From Planktomarina temperata RCA23 (GTDB lineage Bacteria > Pseudomonadota > Alphaproteobacteria > Rhodobacterales > Rhodobacteraceae): DNA of 64,000 nt. The stretch spans positions 682,001 to 746,000 of the forward strand of contig NZ_CP003984.1 in the NCBI RefSeq assembly GCF_000738435.1, written 5' to 3'. Below, piece by piece: positions 48,372-57,171 of this stretch. The notes below the pieces were generated by a model that was not told the origin of the DNA, did not search any database, and was given only the letters and a program-made list of their open reading frames with translations. Every line of letters begins with the position of its first letter. The stretch's first letter is position 1. A program made the translations under genes and the position numbers.

Positions 48372-49262
48372 ATGCAAACTTCCAAACCGGATTTCAAAGC
48401 TAATGAAGGTCACCTAGGTGGGGTGATTTTGGTCATTTCGGCGGGAGTGCTCTGGTCAACTGTCGGCATTGGAATAAGGCTTATTGAAGATGCCAGTGTC
48501 TGGCAGATATTGTTTTTTAGATCTTTTAGTTTGAGTTGTTTTTTATTTGGGGTAATGTACCTGCGGTTTGGCAATCTCTTTAGACAAATTCGCATTGCGG
48601 GCATACCTGCCATCATAGCCGGTTTATCACTAGTGGGTGCTTACTCAGGTGGTATTTACTCAATACAATCCACGTCGGTAGCGAATGCAATGTTGCTAGT
48701 TGCTACGGCTCCCTTTTTTGCCGCAGTACTAGGCTGGGTCTTTCTTTGGGAAACCATTAGAAAATCTACTTTCATTATGATTATCTTTGCCTTGTTGGGT
48801 GTTGGAATAATGGTATCGGATGATCTTACTGGAGTGGAATTGCGCGGAAGTCTTGCAGCAATAGGATCAGCAATAGCATTTGCAGTTTTCACTGTCGCCT
48901 TGAGATGGGGCAAATCGGTGGAAATGTTGCCTGCTGTGTTCTTATCTGGAGTTTTTGGAGTTATAATTACTGGTGTTATGTGCTTGGGGTTAAACTCATC
49001 TTTCAGCCTGTCTCAGAATGATTTATCCATAGCGATTGGAATGGGGATATTTCAAGTTGGAGCCGGGCTGGTTTTATATACTTTGGGCTCGAAGGCTCTA
49101 CCAGCTGCACAGCTTGCTATGTTTTCATTATCAGAAGTTCTTTTGGCGCCTTTGTGGGTATGGCTTTTCTTAGGAGAAACTATTTCAGTAAACACATTAT
49201 ACGGTGGATTGGTTTTGTTATCTGCTATTGTTTTCAACGCTATATTAGCAAGAAAAAATTAA
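48372..49262 (+). CDS. EamA-family (DMT) transporter
   Basis: The 296-residue protein has ten hydrophobic segments in two EamA repeats: 'GVLWSTVGIGIRLIEDASVW' at the start, and the second half around 'AIAFAVFTVALRWGKS' and 'EVLLAPLWVWLFLGETIS'. Members export or import amino acids and metabolites. Its codon use is visibly more AT-rich than the sox genes 8 bases upstream, so it probably joined the cluster separately. Confidence 0.92.
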   Translation: MQTSKPDFKANEGHLGGVILVISAGVLWSTVGIGIRLIEDASVWQILFFRSFSLSCFLFGVMYLRFGNLFRQIRIAGIPAIIAGLSLVGAYSGGIYSIQSTSVANAMLLVATAPFFAAVLGWVFLWETIRKSTFIMIIFALLGVGIMVSDDLTGVELRGSLAAIGSAIAFAVFTVALRWGKSVEMLPAVFLSGVFGVIITGVMCLGLNSSFSLSQNDLSIAIGMGIFQVGAGLVLYTLGSKALPAAQLAMFSLSEVLLAPLWVWLFLGETISVNTLYGGLVLLSAIVFNAILARKN

Positions 49263-49337
49263 GGGATTGGCTGTGGCAAATATCGCAAACGACCCTGTAG
49301 CCTACCGCTGGATTGGCCCGCAAATGGCGCCGCCAGA

Positions 49338-49427
49338 GGCATTGTCAGACAAACTTGACGCCCCATTGGTTGCCCCTTAATTTTTATGAATGACAACAGA
49401 AAATCCATTCAAATATTTTAAGAGTGC
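49338..49427 (+). mobile_element. Left-end remnant of the IS6-type insertion sequence
   Basis: GGCATTGTCAGACAAACTTGACG and the following sequence, including the transposase start ('NPFKYFKS'), match the first ~90 bases of the intact element at 55470. The match then stops. Orientation equals the right-end remnant at 24566-24755. The two partial copies bracket the 24.6-kb second cargo. Confidence 0.82.
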
Positions 49428-49429
49428 AA

Positions 49430-49747
49430 TTACCCCACCTTCACCAACCGCCTAACAGCAATAATAAAGTCATCCGCCGCACGGTTCTCCGCCGCCTGAG
49501 CGGCCCTCTGAAGGCGATAGAACGTCCGCCGCCACATGCCTTTGGGTTTTGGCATCTCATACGCATCTAGGGACGCATCTCCACTCAGGTGCCGCTTATG
49601 TTTTGTTCGCTGCCGTAATGATCTATCCCAAAAACCTTCGTTCTTGCTGTAGTGGAACAGGCCAGAGGGCTTTGTCAGAGTAAACTTGCTTGAAGCGGGC
49701 AGGGCTAATTTGTAACCATGCCGAATGACAAAACGTTCCCCATTTCG
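49430..49747 (-). pseudogene. Unrecognised gene fragment with a coding look
   Basis: On the minus strand, an open frame of about 105 codons without an obvious start encodes a basic protein end ('GLFHYSKNEGFWDRSLRQR', 'SLDAYEMPKPKGMWRRTFYRLQR') and stops at 49430, three bases from the IS remnant. The frame is interrupted upstream by a stop (49748-49750). It looks like the 3' part of a mobile-element gene, but I do not recognise the family. Confidence 0.45.
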
Positions 49748-50349
49748 CTACATTAAAACCAGCCCTGAAGTGATCCGACTTGCAGTAATGATGTACGTTC
49801 GATTTCCGCTTTCTCTTCGTAATGTGGAGGACCTTCTTCATGAACGGTGCGTTGGCGTAAGTCATGTAACGGTTCGGTTTTGGTGGAGTTACCAAAAATA
49901 AAGGCTTCCCGTGGGAGAAAGGAAAGCCTTAGGTCGATTGCTGCTCGTTTCGACGGTGTTTTTGCCCGCCTTGTGCTATGAAAGCGATACTTTCCGAATG
50001 TTGGCAATAAATTTAATTCTGCGTTCGGTAATAAGCAATTATTTGCCTTTCGAAAAAAAATCTTAAACTCGTAATCTACTGCACATCTTGCCTTCATTTT
50101 TGCATAATTTGATCATCAGTTCTGCATTTAGGCACGATCAGATAAAACCACTTGAAGCGGGCAGGGCGGCTTTATAGGTAGTTATCGCAACATGATTTGC
50201 TGGACGCCATACAGATTTTGAGGCAGATTGTGCGTGTTGAACAGGGAGATTCTGCACTCTGTGCGTTAGGGTTTAGCGCATTTATTAGCACATCATGATA
50301 ATTCTGTTATAAGCATATGTTTTTAGATGTTTAAATTATGCCGCATTCC
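49748..50349. other. Decayed AT-rich right end of element A
   Basis: No gene was recognised in this stretch. It holds a hairpin (AAGGCTTCC...GGAAAGCCTT, 49901-49930). A 17-bp direct repeat CTTGAAGCGGGCAGGGC occurs at 49689-49705 and 50151-50167. The stretch ends at the att repeat. Confidence 0.5.
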
Positions 50350-50399
50350 ATCATAATCCGCGTGTCCGGGGTTCAAGTCCCTGTGCCGCTACCAAACTT
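50350..50399 (+). repeat. Attachment-site repeat (attR of element A / attL of element B)
   Basis: This is an exact copy of 4497-4546: the tRNA-Met sequence from the anticodon loop to CCA plus six bases. No tRNA 5' half precedes it, so it is a partial duplicate, not a gene. A second integrase gene follows at the same distance as in element A. Confidence 0.9.
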
Positions 50400-50504
50400 T
50401 CAATACAATCAACGGCTTAACTTTTCGGTTGACGCATATTGTGCGTAGCACACCTATAGCACAGTTTTTTCTAGCTTTCTGACTTTTTCTAGTGCAGAAT
50501 CTGA

Positions 50505-52097
50505 GTGTTAAACACGGTGTTGATAGTGCCTAAGTTGAACCCAAACACACCCACGTTGATGGATGGTGAGGTTCGTCTTTTTAAACGCAAGCACAGCAAA
50601 GTCTGGCAAATTGCATTTACAATGGACGGACGACAGGTTCGTGTGAGCTCAAAGAAACGCATTTTAAATGATGCTGTGGCAGCGGCGCGTGAGATCTATT
50701 TAGACTATAGATTTAGGCAAAAGAACGGGCTGCCTGTGATCTCCAAACGCTTTGCAGATGTGGCTGCGTTGTGCCGTGCTAGCATGAAGCAGCAGCTAGA
50801 TAATGGCGTGGGTAAGAAGAGCTTTCGTGATTATATAATCGTGCTTGATAAGTATCTGGTTCCCTTCTTTGGTGATATTTTTGTGACCAGTATTGATTAT
50901 GAGATGCTGCAAAAGTTTGCGCGCTGGCGTGAGGCAAAGATGGGACGAGAGCCAAGGTCGTCCACGCTCAACACACATAACTCTGCCTTAAACAGAATAT
51001 TTGATGAAGCTGTTGCCCGTGGCTACATGAACAAGTCACAAGTGCCTGTGTTGGTAAACAAGGGTCGTGACAGTGTGCGCCGCCCTGACTTTACCCGTGA
51101 AGAGTATGCAACGCTTATACGCAAGTTACCCAGCTGGATTGATGCAGGGCGAGAGGGCAAATCTCGCGATATGCGGCATCTGCTGCGTGACTACATTCTC
51201 ATTCTTGCCAACACAGGCATGCGGCACGGCACAGAAGCAGAGAACCTATGCTGGAAGCATATCAGTCTATTTGAAGACAAGGGTCTCAAATACCTTGAGA
51301 TGAGCGTAACGGGTAAAACAGGGCGCCGTGATATCATCTGTAGGGCAGGTACCATAAACTATCTCAAGCGCATTCAAAGCAGATGCCCTGATATAGCTGA
51401 TATGAGCTTTGAGCAGTTGATAAAGGCACGATTAGAACAACCTGTGTTTCGGTTGCCTGATGGCACGGCGAGCGCAAACCTGCGTCAGACCTTTAAGATA
51501 TTTATGAAAGACACTGGACTGTTGACCTGTCCTCGCACGGGCCAAGATCGCACGCTTTATAGTTTGCGCCACACCTATGCCACGTTCTCATTGCTTAATG
51601 ATGGAATGGACGTACATACGCTTGCTGTTCAAATGGGCACGTCTATTTTGATGATTGAGCGCCATTACAGTCATCTCACGCCGCGCCTGAAGAAAGAGAT
51701 GCTCACAGGTAAGAGGTATGACACCCCTCATAAAGACTTCACCGCTGACCTCTCCAACGGTTTTGCCGTCACAGATGAAGATTTACAGCGCGCAATTGAT
51801 GATGTGGAGATTGAAGAAAAGCTTCCCAACGAACCAAAAGTTACAGCTGTGGCCAAGTCTGGCTCAAAGCGCAGTGAGGCTACAAGCGATGAGGAAAACG
51901 TCAAGAACGCGCAAGCCAGCCTGAAGGCACTGGAAATGCTCAGCAGGGGGGCTCTATCAGAAAAGTCCGCCCTTGCAGCTATGGGCACACATCAAGACGC
52001 CTACAGTGTTGCGCCAGACATACGCCTCAAAGCCCTTGAACTTGTTGAGCAGGATAAGCTGTCAGAACGAGGGCTTACTGCTATTCTGGGTGTTTAG
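50505..52097 (+). CDS. Tyrosine-type site-specific integrase of element B
   Basis: This is a 530-residue protein of the same length as the element-A integrase and nearly identical through the DNA-binding and catalytic domains ('NTGMRHGTEAENL', 'YSLRHTYATF', 'ERHYSHL'). Differences cluster in the C-terminal tail ('SGSKRSEATSDEENVKNAQ' against 'GGSKRSVNASSDTNDKNTQ'), where the repeat-like blocks 'LKALEMLSRGALSE' and 'LKALELVEQDKLSE' are kept. Both copies look functional and would share the same tRNA site, allowing excision of A, of B, or of both. Confidence 0.9.
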   Translation: MLNTVLIVPKLNPNTPTLMDGEVRLFKRKHSKVWQIAFTMDGRQVRVSSKKRILNDAVAAAREIYLDYRFRQKNGLPVISKRFADVAALCRASMKQQLDNGVGKKSFRDYIIVLDKYLVPFFGDIFVTSIDYEMLQKFARWREAKMGREPRSSTLNTHNSALNRIFDEAVARGYMNKSQVPVLVNKGRDSVRRPDFTREEYATLIRKLPSWIDAGREGKSRDMRHLLRDYILILANTGMRHGTEAENLCWKHISLFEDKGLKYLEMSVTGKTGRRDIICRAGTINYLKRIQSRCPDIADMSFEQLIKARLEQPVFRLPDGTASANLRQTFKIFMKDTGLLTCPRTGQDRTLYSLRHTYATFSLLNDGMDVHTLAVQMGTSILMIERHYSHLTPRLKKEMLTGKRYDTPHKDFTADLSNGFAVTDEDLQRAIDDVEIEEKLPNEPKVTAVAKSGSKRSEATSDEENVKNAQASLKALEMLSRGALSEKSALAAMGTHQDAYSVAPDIRLKALELVEQDKLSERGLTAILGV

Positions 52098-52203
52098 GCA
52101 GCTTTATGCAGGGGCCAATGCTTAAAGCGCTGCGCCGCTTCACTCAACTTCTTAGAGTCCACATTTATGTACCTGGATGTTGTAAGTATATCAGAATGAC
52201 GAA
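52094..52203 (-). pseudogene. 3' fragment of a tyrosine recombinase gene (element B copy)
   Basis: This is the same minus-strand remnant as at 6241-6350 ('TTSRYINVNSKKLSEA'), with only a couple of base differences. It overlaps the int stop codon. Being present in both elements, it predates their separation. Confidence 0.6.
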
Positions 52204-52369
52204 TGGATTGCAGCCATTGGTTGAACTGTGCATGGATGGCTGTTTTGCGGGACTTTCCAGACCTTCGAAAGCTACGAAGATTAATAGTTGTGTACTAATG
52301 CGACCTTTAGTGGCAACTTTTTAGGAAAAGCAAATTCCGAGTTGAACCAAACAAAGTCAGGACTTCAAG

Positions 52370-53797
52370 ATGAGCGACACGGCCAATGAATTGATTAAAA
52401 TGACAGCAACCGAAGCCGTCGACCGTCTCCGTTCCAAGGAAGTGTCTCCACTTGACCTGGTCGACGCATCCATTCAGCGAATTGAAACTGTTGATGCCGA
52501 AGTTAACGCATTGCCTATTCATTGTTTTGAGCAAGCACAAGCAAAAGCAAAAGCAATCGATATCAAGGCGCATGCGGACAATCCAAAATCACTATGCGGC
52601 CTGCCAATCGCTGTAAAGGACTACAACGATCTTGGCGGCGTGGTAACAACTTACGGCTCTCCAATCTTTGCTGACAGTGTCGCGAAATCCTCTGACGCAA
52701 CGGTTCGACAGCTGGAGGGCAACGGCGCTATTGCTGTGGCCAAATCCAATGTCCCGGAATGGGCTGGTGGTCACACGTTCAACCCAGTCAACGGATTGAC
52801 GCGAAACCCATGGGACATGCGCAAAAGCGCAGGTGGTTCGTCAGGCGGTTCAGCAGCAGCTCTCGCCAGTGGATCGGTTTGGCTGGCGACTGGGAATGAC
52901 TTAGGCGGCAGTTTGCGCACTCCAGCCGCGTTCAATGGCATCGTCGGCTTGCGACCGGGGCCGGGCCGCGTGCCACGTGGGACCCGGCTGCCAGCCATGG
53001 ACACGCTTTGGGTGGAGGGGCCGATGGCCCGAAACGTTGACGACTTAGCGTTGATGCTGGATGCGGGTGTTGGTCAACAGATTGATGATCCATTATCTTT
53101 TGATCATGCTGGACCTTCCTTTGTGGAGGCACTGCAAGCATCAGGCATGCCCAACCGTGTTGCTTTTAGCCCTGACCTGTCGATTGTCTCGATGGAAAAA
53201 GAAATCGCGCAGGTCTGTGGTCGTTCAACATCTGTGTTTACGGATCTTGGTGCCGATGTAACCGATGACATCCCTGATTTCACAGGTGTGCTTGAGGCCT
53301 TTCAAACACTTCGGGCAGTCTTGTTCGCAACTCTGATGGAACCCATTTTGGCGCAGCATCGCGGCCAGATTGCGCCAGAGATCATTGGCAATATTGAGCG
53401 CGGGTTGAACATCACGCCATCACAAATATTCGAAGCAGAACGCGTACGTATCGAACTCTACAAGAAGGTTATTGCATTTTTCGAGACCCATGACTTTCTT
53501 ATCTGTCCAGCTGCATCCATTGCCCCATTTCCAGTTGAGCAGCGATATGTGACCGAAATCGATGGCAAGCCGTGCGAGACTTACATCGATTGGTTTTCTA
53601 TCACCTTTGCCCTGACCATGACGGCGTGTCCGACCATAAGCGTTCCTTGCGGATTTACATCCAAAGGACTGCCAGTTGGTGTTCAGATCATGGGTAAGCC
53701 TAGGGGGGAGGCTTCTCTCCTGCGGGTAGCAAAGCGATTTGAACAGGCTGTTGGAATTTCTGCGCAGTTGCCAATTGATCCTCGAACAGGCAACTAG
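52370..53797 (+). CDS. Amidase-signature family amidase (element B cargo)
   Basis: The 475-residue enzyme has the Ser-cisSer-Lys triad: catalytic lysine in 'LPIAVKDYND', the Gly/Ser-rich signature 'SAGGSSGGSAAALASG' and the nucleophile region 'GNDLGGSLRTPAAFNG'. Family members hydrolyse amides of carboxylic acids, including indole-acetamide and acylated amino compounds. Specificity is not readable. It is the only gene in the cargo slot of element B, with its own start region; there is no partner gene. Confidence 0.92.
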   Translation: MSDTANELIKMTATEAVDRLRSKEVSPLDLVDASIQRIETVDAEVNALPIHCFEQAQAKAKAIDIKAHADNPKSLCGLPIAVKDYNDLGGVVTTYGSPIFADSVAKSSDATVRQLEGNGAIAVAKSNVPEWAGGHTFNPVNGLTRNPWDMRKSAGGSSGGSAAALASGSVWLATGNDLGGSLRTPAAFNGIVGLRPGPGRVPRGTRLPAMDTLWVEGPMARNVDDLALMLDAGVGQQIDDPLSFDHAGPSFVEALQASGMPNRVAFSPDLSIVSMEKEIAQVCGRSTSVFTDLGADVTDDIPDFTGVLEAFQTLRAVLFATLMEPILAQHRGQIAPEIIGNIERGLNITPSQIFEAERVRIELYKKVIAFFETHDFLICPAASIAPFPVEQRYVTEIDGKPCETYIDWFSITFALTMTACPTISVPCGFTSKGLPVGVQIMGKPRGEASLLRVAKRFEQAVGISAQLPIDPRTGN

Positions 53798-53991
53798 ATC
53801 GAAGGCGTTGGAAGAGGTAACCAGTCGTTCTGGGATTAAAGAATAATTAATGGATCAAGGTAGTTCCGCTCGGAACGAAGTTGAGCATTCGCCCATTTCA
53901 GTATCGCAACCAAAAAGTGCAGTTATGGCTACATTGGGCTCGTAGCCGCCATTTTCTGCACCTTGCCCAAAGGTCCGCTAAGGCCTGATTG

Positions 53992-54558
53992 CTAAAGCAA
54001 CTCCACAGCTTCACTCAATTGCTCAGAATTCACATCTATGTATCTCTGTGTCGTGGATATATGCGAATGCCCTGCAAGAGCTGCAAGCAAGCGTACGCCT
54101 ACACCCTTATTGGCCAAACGGGTAATATATGTCCTGCGACCTGAATGACTGCTCGCGTCCTTGAGCCCAATTGCTTTGTATATGTCCAGAAACAGCTGGC
54201 ACATTGTGTTGGCCGAGAAGTGACCGCCCTTTTGACTGGCAAACAGCGGACGCTGTGGATCTGCGAGGCGTATATAATCACCATACTCGCGGAGAGCCTT
54301 ACGTAATCGCTGATTGAGATACACCGTGCGTGTTTGCCCACCTTTGCTCTGCTGTGCGCTTAGGATGAACTGTGTGCGAACAGCACCGTCCTCATCAAAT
54401 ATGTTGCCCACTGTGAGTGCTGCGATTTCCTTGGCTCGGAGCCCTGCGTAGAAACTAACCAGTATAATGGTCTCATCACGAATTGGATGACGTCTGCTGC
54501 GGCAGTAGTGTATAACCCTGCGCAGTTGAGCCTCATTTAGTGTTTGTGCCTGGCGCAT
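53992..54558 (-). CDS. Small catalytic-domain-only tyrosine recombinase (element B copy)
   Basis: The 188 residues are identical to the protein at 18028-18594 although roughly ten bases differ. All substitutions I could find are synonymous (for example in the codons near the 3' end and around 54188). Complete protein identity beside a diverged AAA+ partner indicates strong selection or gene conversion. Motifs are as in the A copy ('AGLRAKEIAAL', 'HSGRRTYI', 'QRYIDVN'). Confidence 0.9.
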   Translation of the reverse strand: MRQAQTLNEAQLRRVIHYCRSRRHPIRDETIILVSFYAGLRAKEIAALTVGNIFDEDGAVRTQFILSAQQSKGGQTRTVYLNQRLRKALREYGDYIRLADPQRPLFASQKGGHFSANTMCQLFLDIYKAIGLKDASSHSGRRTYITRLANKGVGVRLLAALAGHSHISTTQRYIDVNSEQLSEAVELL

Positions 54559-54744
54559 TGCAAACTCCCCTCAAAATCTAACGTTATGTTAGCTTTGAGT
54601 ATAAAGTCTGAGGTATTGGTCTTCCTACCGAAAAGACGCCTCGCCTGAAGATCATATTTTACAATGAGTTAAGCTAAAACCTCATACTATGTGTATTATA
54701 TGAGGTTTTGGGCTGTGTGATTGAGCTCAGGGTAATATCAGCGG

Positions 54745-55386
54745 TCAAAGCGTTGCCACTTTGCTGGCTATAACTGTCTCCTCGACGAGATCGATTAAAT
54801 CACGCGCAGTGCCATTAAAACTTTGCAGCATTTGGGCCACATCCTGTATTGTTGGATTTAGGCCTTCCGCCTGCAGCATACTTAATACACGTGGCACCCA
54901 ATCGGTGTTTGAGGGTGGATCTAGGTCTAGCACTCGAAAGCGTGACAGCATCGCGCCCATCATTCGGTTTTTATGGTTGGTCGTTGCCACAAAACGGATC
55001 AGATGGCGTTTGGTGTCCATAAACTCACGAAACTTTGGCTGCATACTACGCAGATCCATCTCGTCGATCTCATTGATGACAATCATCGCTTTGTCAGCGT
55101 TGCCAAACATCTGATAGTTTACTTCGGCCATAATCTTATCTTCAAAGTTTTTGCCGAGACTTGCGGCGTTGTGTTCCCAATGCATGTAGTGGTCCTGTGC
55201 ACGCAAAAAATGACTTTGGGCTATCACGCGCGCTGCTTCTGTTTTGCCCGCGCCGGGTGGTCCAGCCAACAACAAAGGTTTAGCTGGTGGTTGCTCGCAG
55301 TAAGACTTTATCACAGCCGCATTCAGCGGGTTGGCAATGACCAAATCGGCAAAAGTCTGCGGGAGATGTTTGAGGTCAAATGACAT
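54745..55386 (-). CDS. Clamp-loader-like AAA+ ATPase (element B copy)
   Basis: The 213 residues keep every ATPase motif of the A copy ('AGPPGAGKTEAA', 'MIVINEIDEMD', 'FVATTNHKNR', 'MLSRFRVL'). About a dozen substitutions include 'LDLDPPSN' for 'LAIDPPSN' and changes around 'SHFLRAQDHYMHWEH'. Its upstream partner gene is destroyed by the IS, so this copy may lack its cognate 272-residue protein unless the A copy supplies it. Confidence 0.85.
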   Translation of the reverse strand: MSFDLKHLPQTFADLVIANPLNAAVIKSYCEQPPAKPLLLAGPPGAGKTEAARVIAQSHFLRAQDHYMHWEHNAASLGKNFEDKIMAEVNYQMFGNADKAMIVINEIDEMDLRSMQPKFREFMDTKRHLIRFVATTNHKNRMMGAMLSRFRVLDLDPPSNTDWVPRVLSMLQAEGLNPTIQDVAQMLQSFNGTARDLIDLVEETVIASKVATL

Positions 55387-55469
55387 CCTCAGATCCTTTC
55401 AGTGAGTTTGCAGATCTATGGGACAGCGTAATGCTGCCCCATAGGTTGGCAGAAATTAGCCATACACGT

Positions 55470-56272
55470 GGCATTGTCAGACAAACTTGACGGGCAAGCG
55501 GCTAATCCTTAATTCTGGTTGATGATAGCACATAATCCATTCAAATATTTCAAAACGTCTCCCAAAATCATCCGCTTGGCGGTTATGTATTACATGCGTT
55601 ACCCGCTGAGTTTCCGCCAAGTTGAAGATATCTTGTATGAACGTGGCATCGATATCTGTCACGAAACAGTTCGGTTTTGGGTTGAACGTTTTGGGTCAAA
55701 GTTCGCGGGAGAAATCCGTAAGAATAGGGCAGGGCACCACTCGAACTGGCAATGGCATTTAGATGAAGTCTTCGTCAAAATAAATGGAGAACGCTTTTAC
55801 CTTTGGCGCGCCGTTGATCATGAAGGGGAAGTTCTGGAATGCTTTGTTACAAAGCGACGCAATAAGGCTGCAGCGAAGAAGTTCCTTATAAAAGCAATGC
55901 GAAAACACGGCTCACCTAAGATTATCATCACAGATAAACTGGCGTCCTACGGCGCGGCACTTCGTGAGATTGGAGTTGTAGATCGTCAATTATGTGGCGG
56001 CCGGGCAAACAACAGATGTGAAAATTCACATCTGCCATTTCGACGACGAGAAAGGGCGATGCAGAAGTTTAAAAGTTGTGCAATGCTTCAGAAATTTACC
56101 AGTTATCATGCCCAAATATACAACCACTTCAATCATGAAAGACATCTTCAAAACAGACAGACTTATAAGCAAAAACGCAGTGCCGCTCTCATTGAGTGGT
56201 TTCAAATCCGCGCTTCATAGATTTGTGTGATCGTTGTACTTTGAGACGTGTTAGACTTTGTCTGACAACACC
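55470..56272 (+). mobile_element. Intact IS6-type insertion sequence
   Basis: The ~803-bp element has terminal repeats GGCATTGTCAGACAAA (left) and GGTGTTGTCAGACAAA (right, reverse complement), and one transposase gene. Flanking octamers differ (ATACACGT left, TTAACTTA right), so there is no target duplication. That indicates a rearrangement or deletion by the element rather than a simple insertion. It ends element B and begins the 56-kb region. Confidence 0.88.
55522..56220 (+). CDS. IS6-family DDE transposase
   Basis: The 232-residue protein has the IS6-type N-terminus 'NPFKYFKTSPKIIRLAVMYYMRYPLSFRQVEDILYERG' (helix-turn-helix) and a DDE catalytic core: Asp in 'WHLDEVFVKI', Asp in 'IITDKLASY' and Glu in 'NRCENSHLPFRRRERAM'. 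ATG 55522 is preferred to the TTG three bases earlier. It appears complete and could be active. Partial copies at 24566 and 49338 derive from relatives. Confidence 0.93.
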   Translation: MIAHNPFKYFKTSPKIIRLAVMYYMRYPLSFRQVEDILYERGIDICHETVRFWVERFGSKFAGEIRKNRAGHHSNWQWHLDEVFVKINGERFYLWRAVDHEGEVLECFVTKRRNKAAAKKFLIKAMRKHGSPKIIITDKLASYGAALREIGVVDRQLCGGRANNRCENSHLPFRRRERAMQKFKSCAMLQKFTSYHAQIYNHFNHERHLQNRQTYKQKRSAALIEWFQIRAS

Positions 56273-56396
56273 TTAACTTAGCCGTAAACCTGTTCGGAAA
56301 AGTAGGACCACTTCACTGGAACCACCAACGTTACTCAATTTAATCCTTACAAAAAGGGATACGTCCACACCTGAACGCACTCTTGGAAGAACTAGA

Positions 56397-57014
56397 TCAA
56401 AATATGTGTCGTTCTTTCGCCAATAAAGCTGCTTGAGTTCTGTTTGACACCCCCAATTTAGAAAACAAATTCTTAACATGAAGTTTCACCGTGACTTCTT
56501 GTATGTCAAGGTTCCGTGCTATTTCTTTGTTTGACAGTCCGATGCATAGTTGTTCAAGTGTTTGCATCTCACGTGTAGAGATCTTGGCAAAGTCACCATA
56601 ATTTTTCTCCTCCGAGGAAGTTGTTCCATAGTCAAAAGGAAAGTACGTCTCTCCTGCTAAAATGAACCTAATTGCGTTAATGAAGGAGGAAGCAGACAAA
56701 GATTTTGGGATAAATCCTCTAGCATTTTGTTTCATTGCGTTATTTGCCACGTCGCGGTTAGCTACCCCAGACATTAGCGCAACCTTGCAGGCCGGATACG
56801 ATTTGCATGCGCGTTCGAGCCCTTGAAGCCCATTCATACCTGGCATGTTATAATCTAGTATCAAAAGATCGATAGATTCCAATCCGTCCATAATTTCAAG
56901 TGCAGTGCCCAAATCGTGCGCTGTGAATACTTTAAAGTCACCTGCTGCGTCTAAATAAGCTGCGATGGTGTCGCGAACTAAAAAATGATCATCAGCGATT
57001 AATATGTTTTTCAT
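56397..57014 (-). CDS. NarL/LuxR-type response regulator
   Basis: The 205-residue protein has a receiver domain with the acidic pair in 'IADDHFLVRD', phosphoacceptor Asp in 'LLILDYNMPGMNG' and Lys in 'FIPKSLS', followed by a LuxR helix-turn-helix ('LCIGLSNKEIARNLDIQEVTVKLHVKNLFSKLG'). It is transcribed divergently from the periplasmic protein and hybrid kinase genes and is likely the output of that kinase. Confidence 0.93.
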   Translation of the reverse strand: MKNILIADDHFLVRDTIAAYLDAAGDFKVFTAHDLGTALEIMDGLESIDLLILDYNMPGMNGLQGLERACKSYPACKVALMSGVANRDVANNAMKQNARGFIPKSLSASSFINAIRFILAGETYFPFDYGTTSSEEKNYGDFAKISTREMQTLEQLCIGLSNKEIARNLDIQEVTVKLHVKNLFSKLGVSNRTQAALLAKERHIF

Positions 57015-57171
57015 AGTGGATATATTGATTGATTTGTATCCTGATTAATACATAAATTTTGCCAAATTAATCGAAAATCTATACTTTGGTATATAATTAT
57101 ATTCTTATGCCTGATCCATCACATTTCTTTTTGGGACATTTTAACTGGGGAGTGATTTTGGAAAAGTATTG

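Larger units (their letters stand above)
53935..55469. repeat. Right module of element B, ungapped duplicate of 17971-19505
   Basis: This copy contains the small recombinase, the AAA+ gene, the CTAAC inverted repeat (54578-54592), the 11-bp-stem hairpin (54676-54709) and the leader hairpin. At its right end only the last four codons and the stop (55456-55469, reverse strand) of the 272-residue core gene remain before the IS. Confidence 0.88.

Noticed and set aside
50350-50394. A second tRNA-Met gene
   Set aside because: Only the anticodon loop to CCA part is present; the acceptor 5' strand, D-arm and anticodon 5' stem are missing, so it is an att duplicate.
56273-56396. Terminal repeat of another insertion sequence just right of the IS6-type element
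   Set aside because: The reverse strand loosely resembles an IS3-type end, but no transposase or second end is visible.
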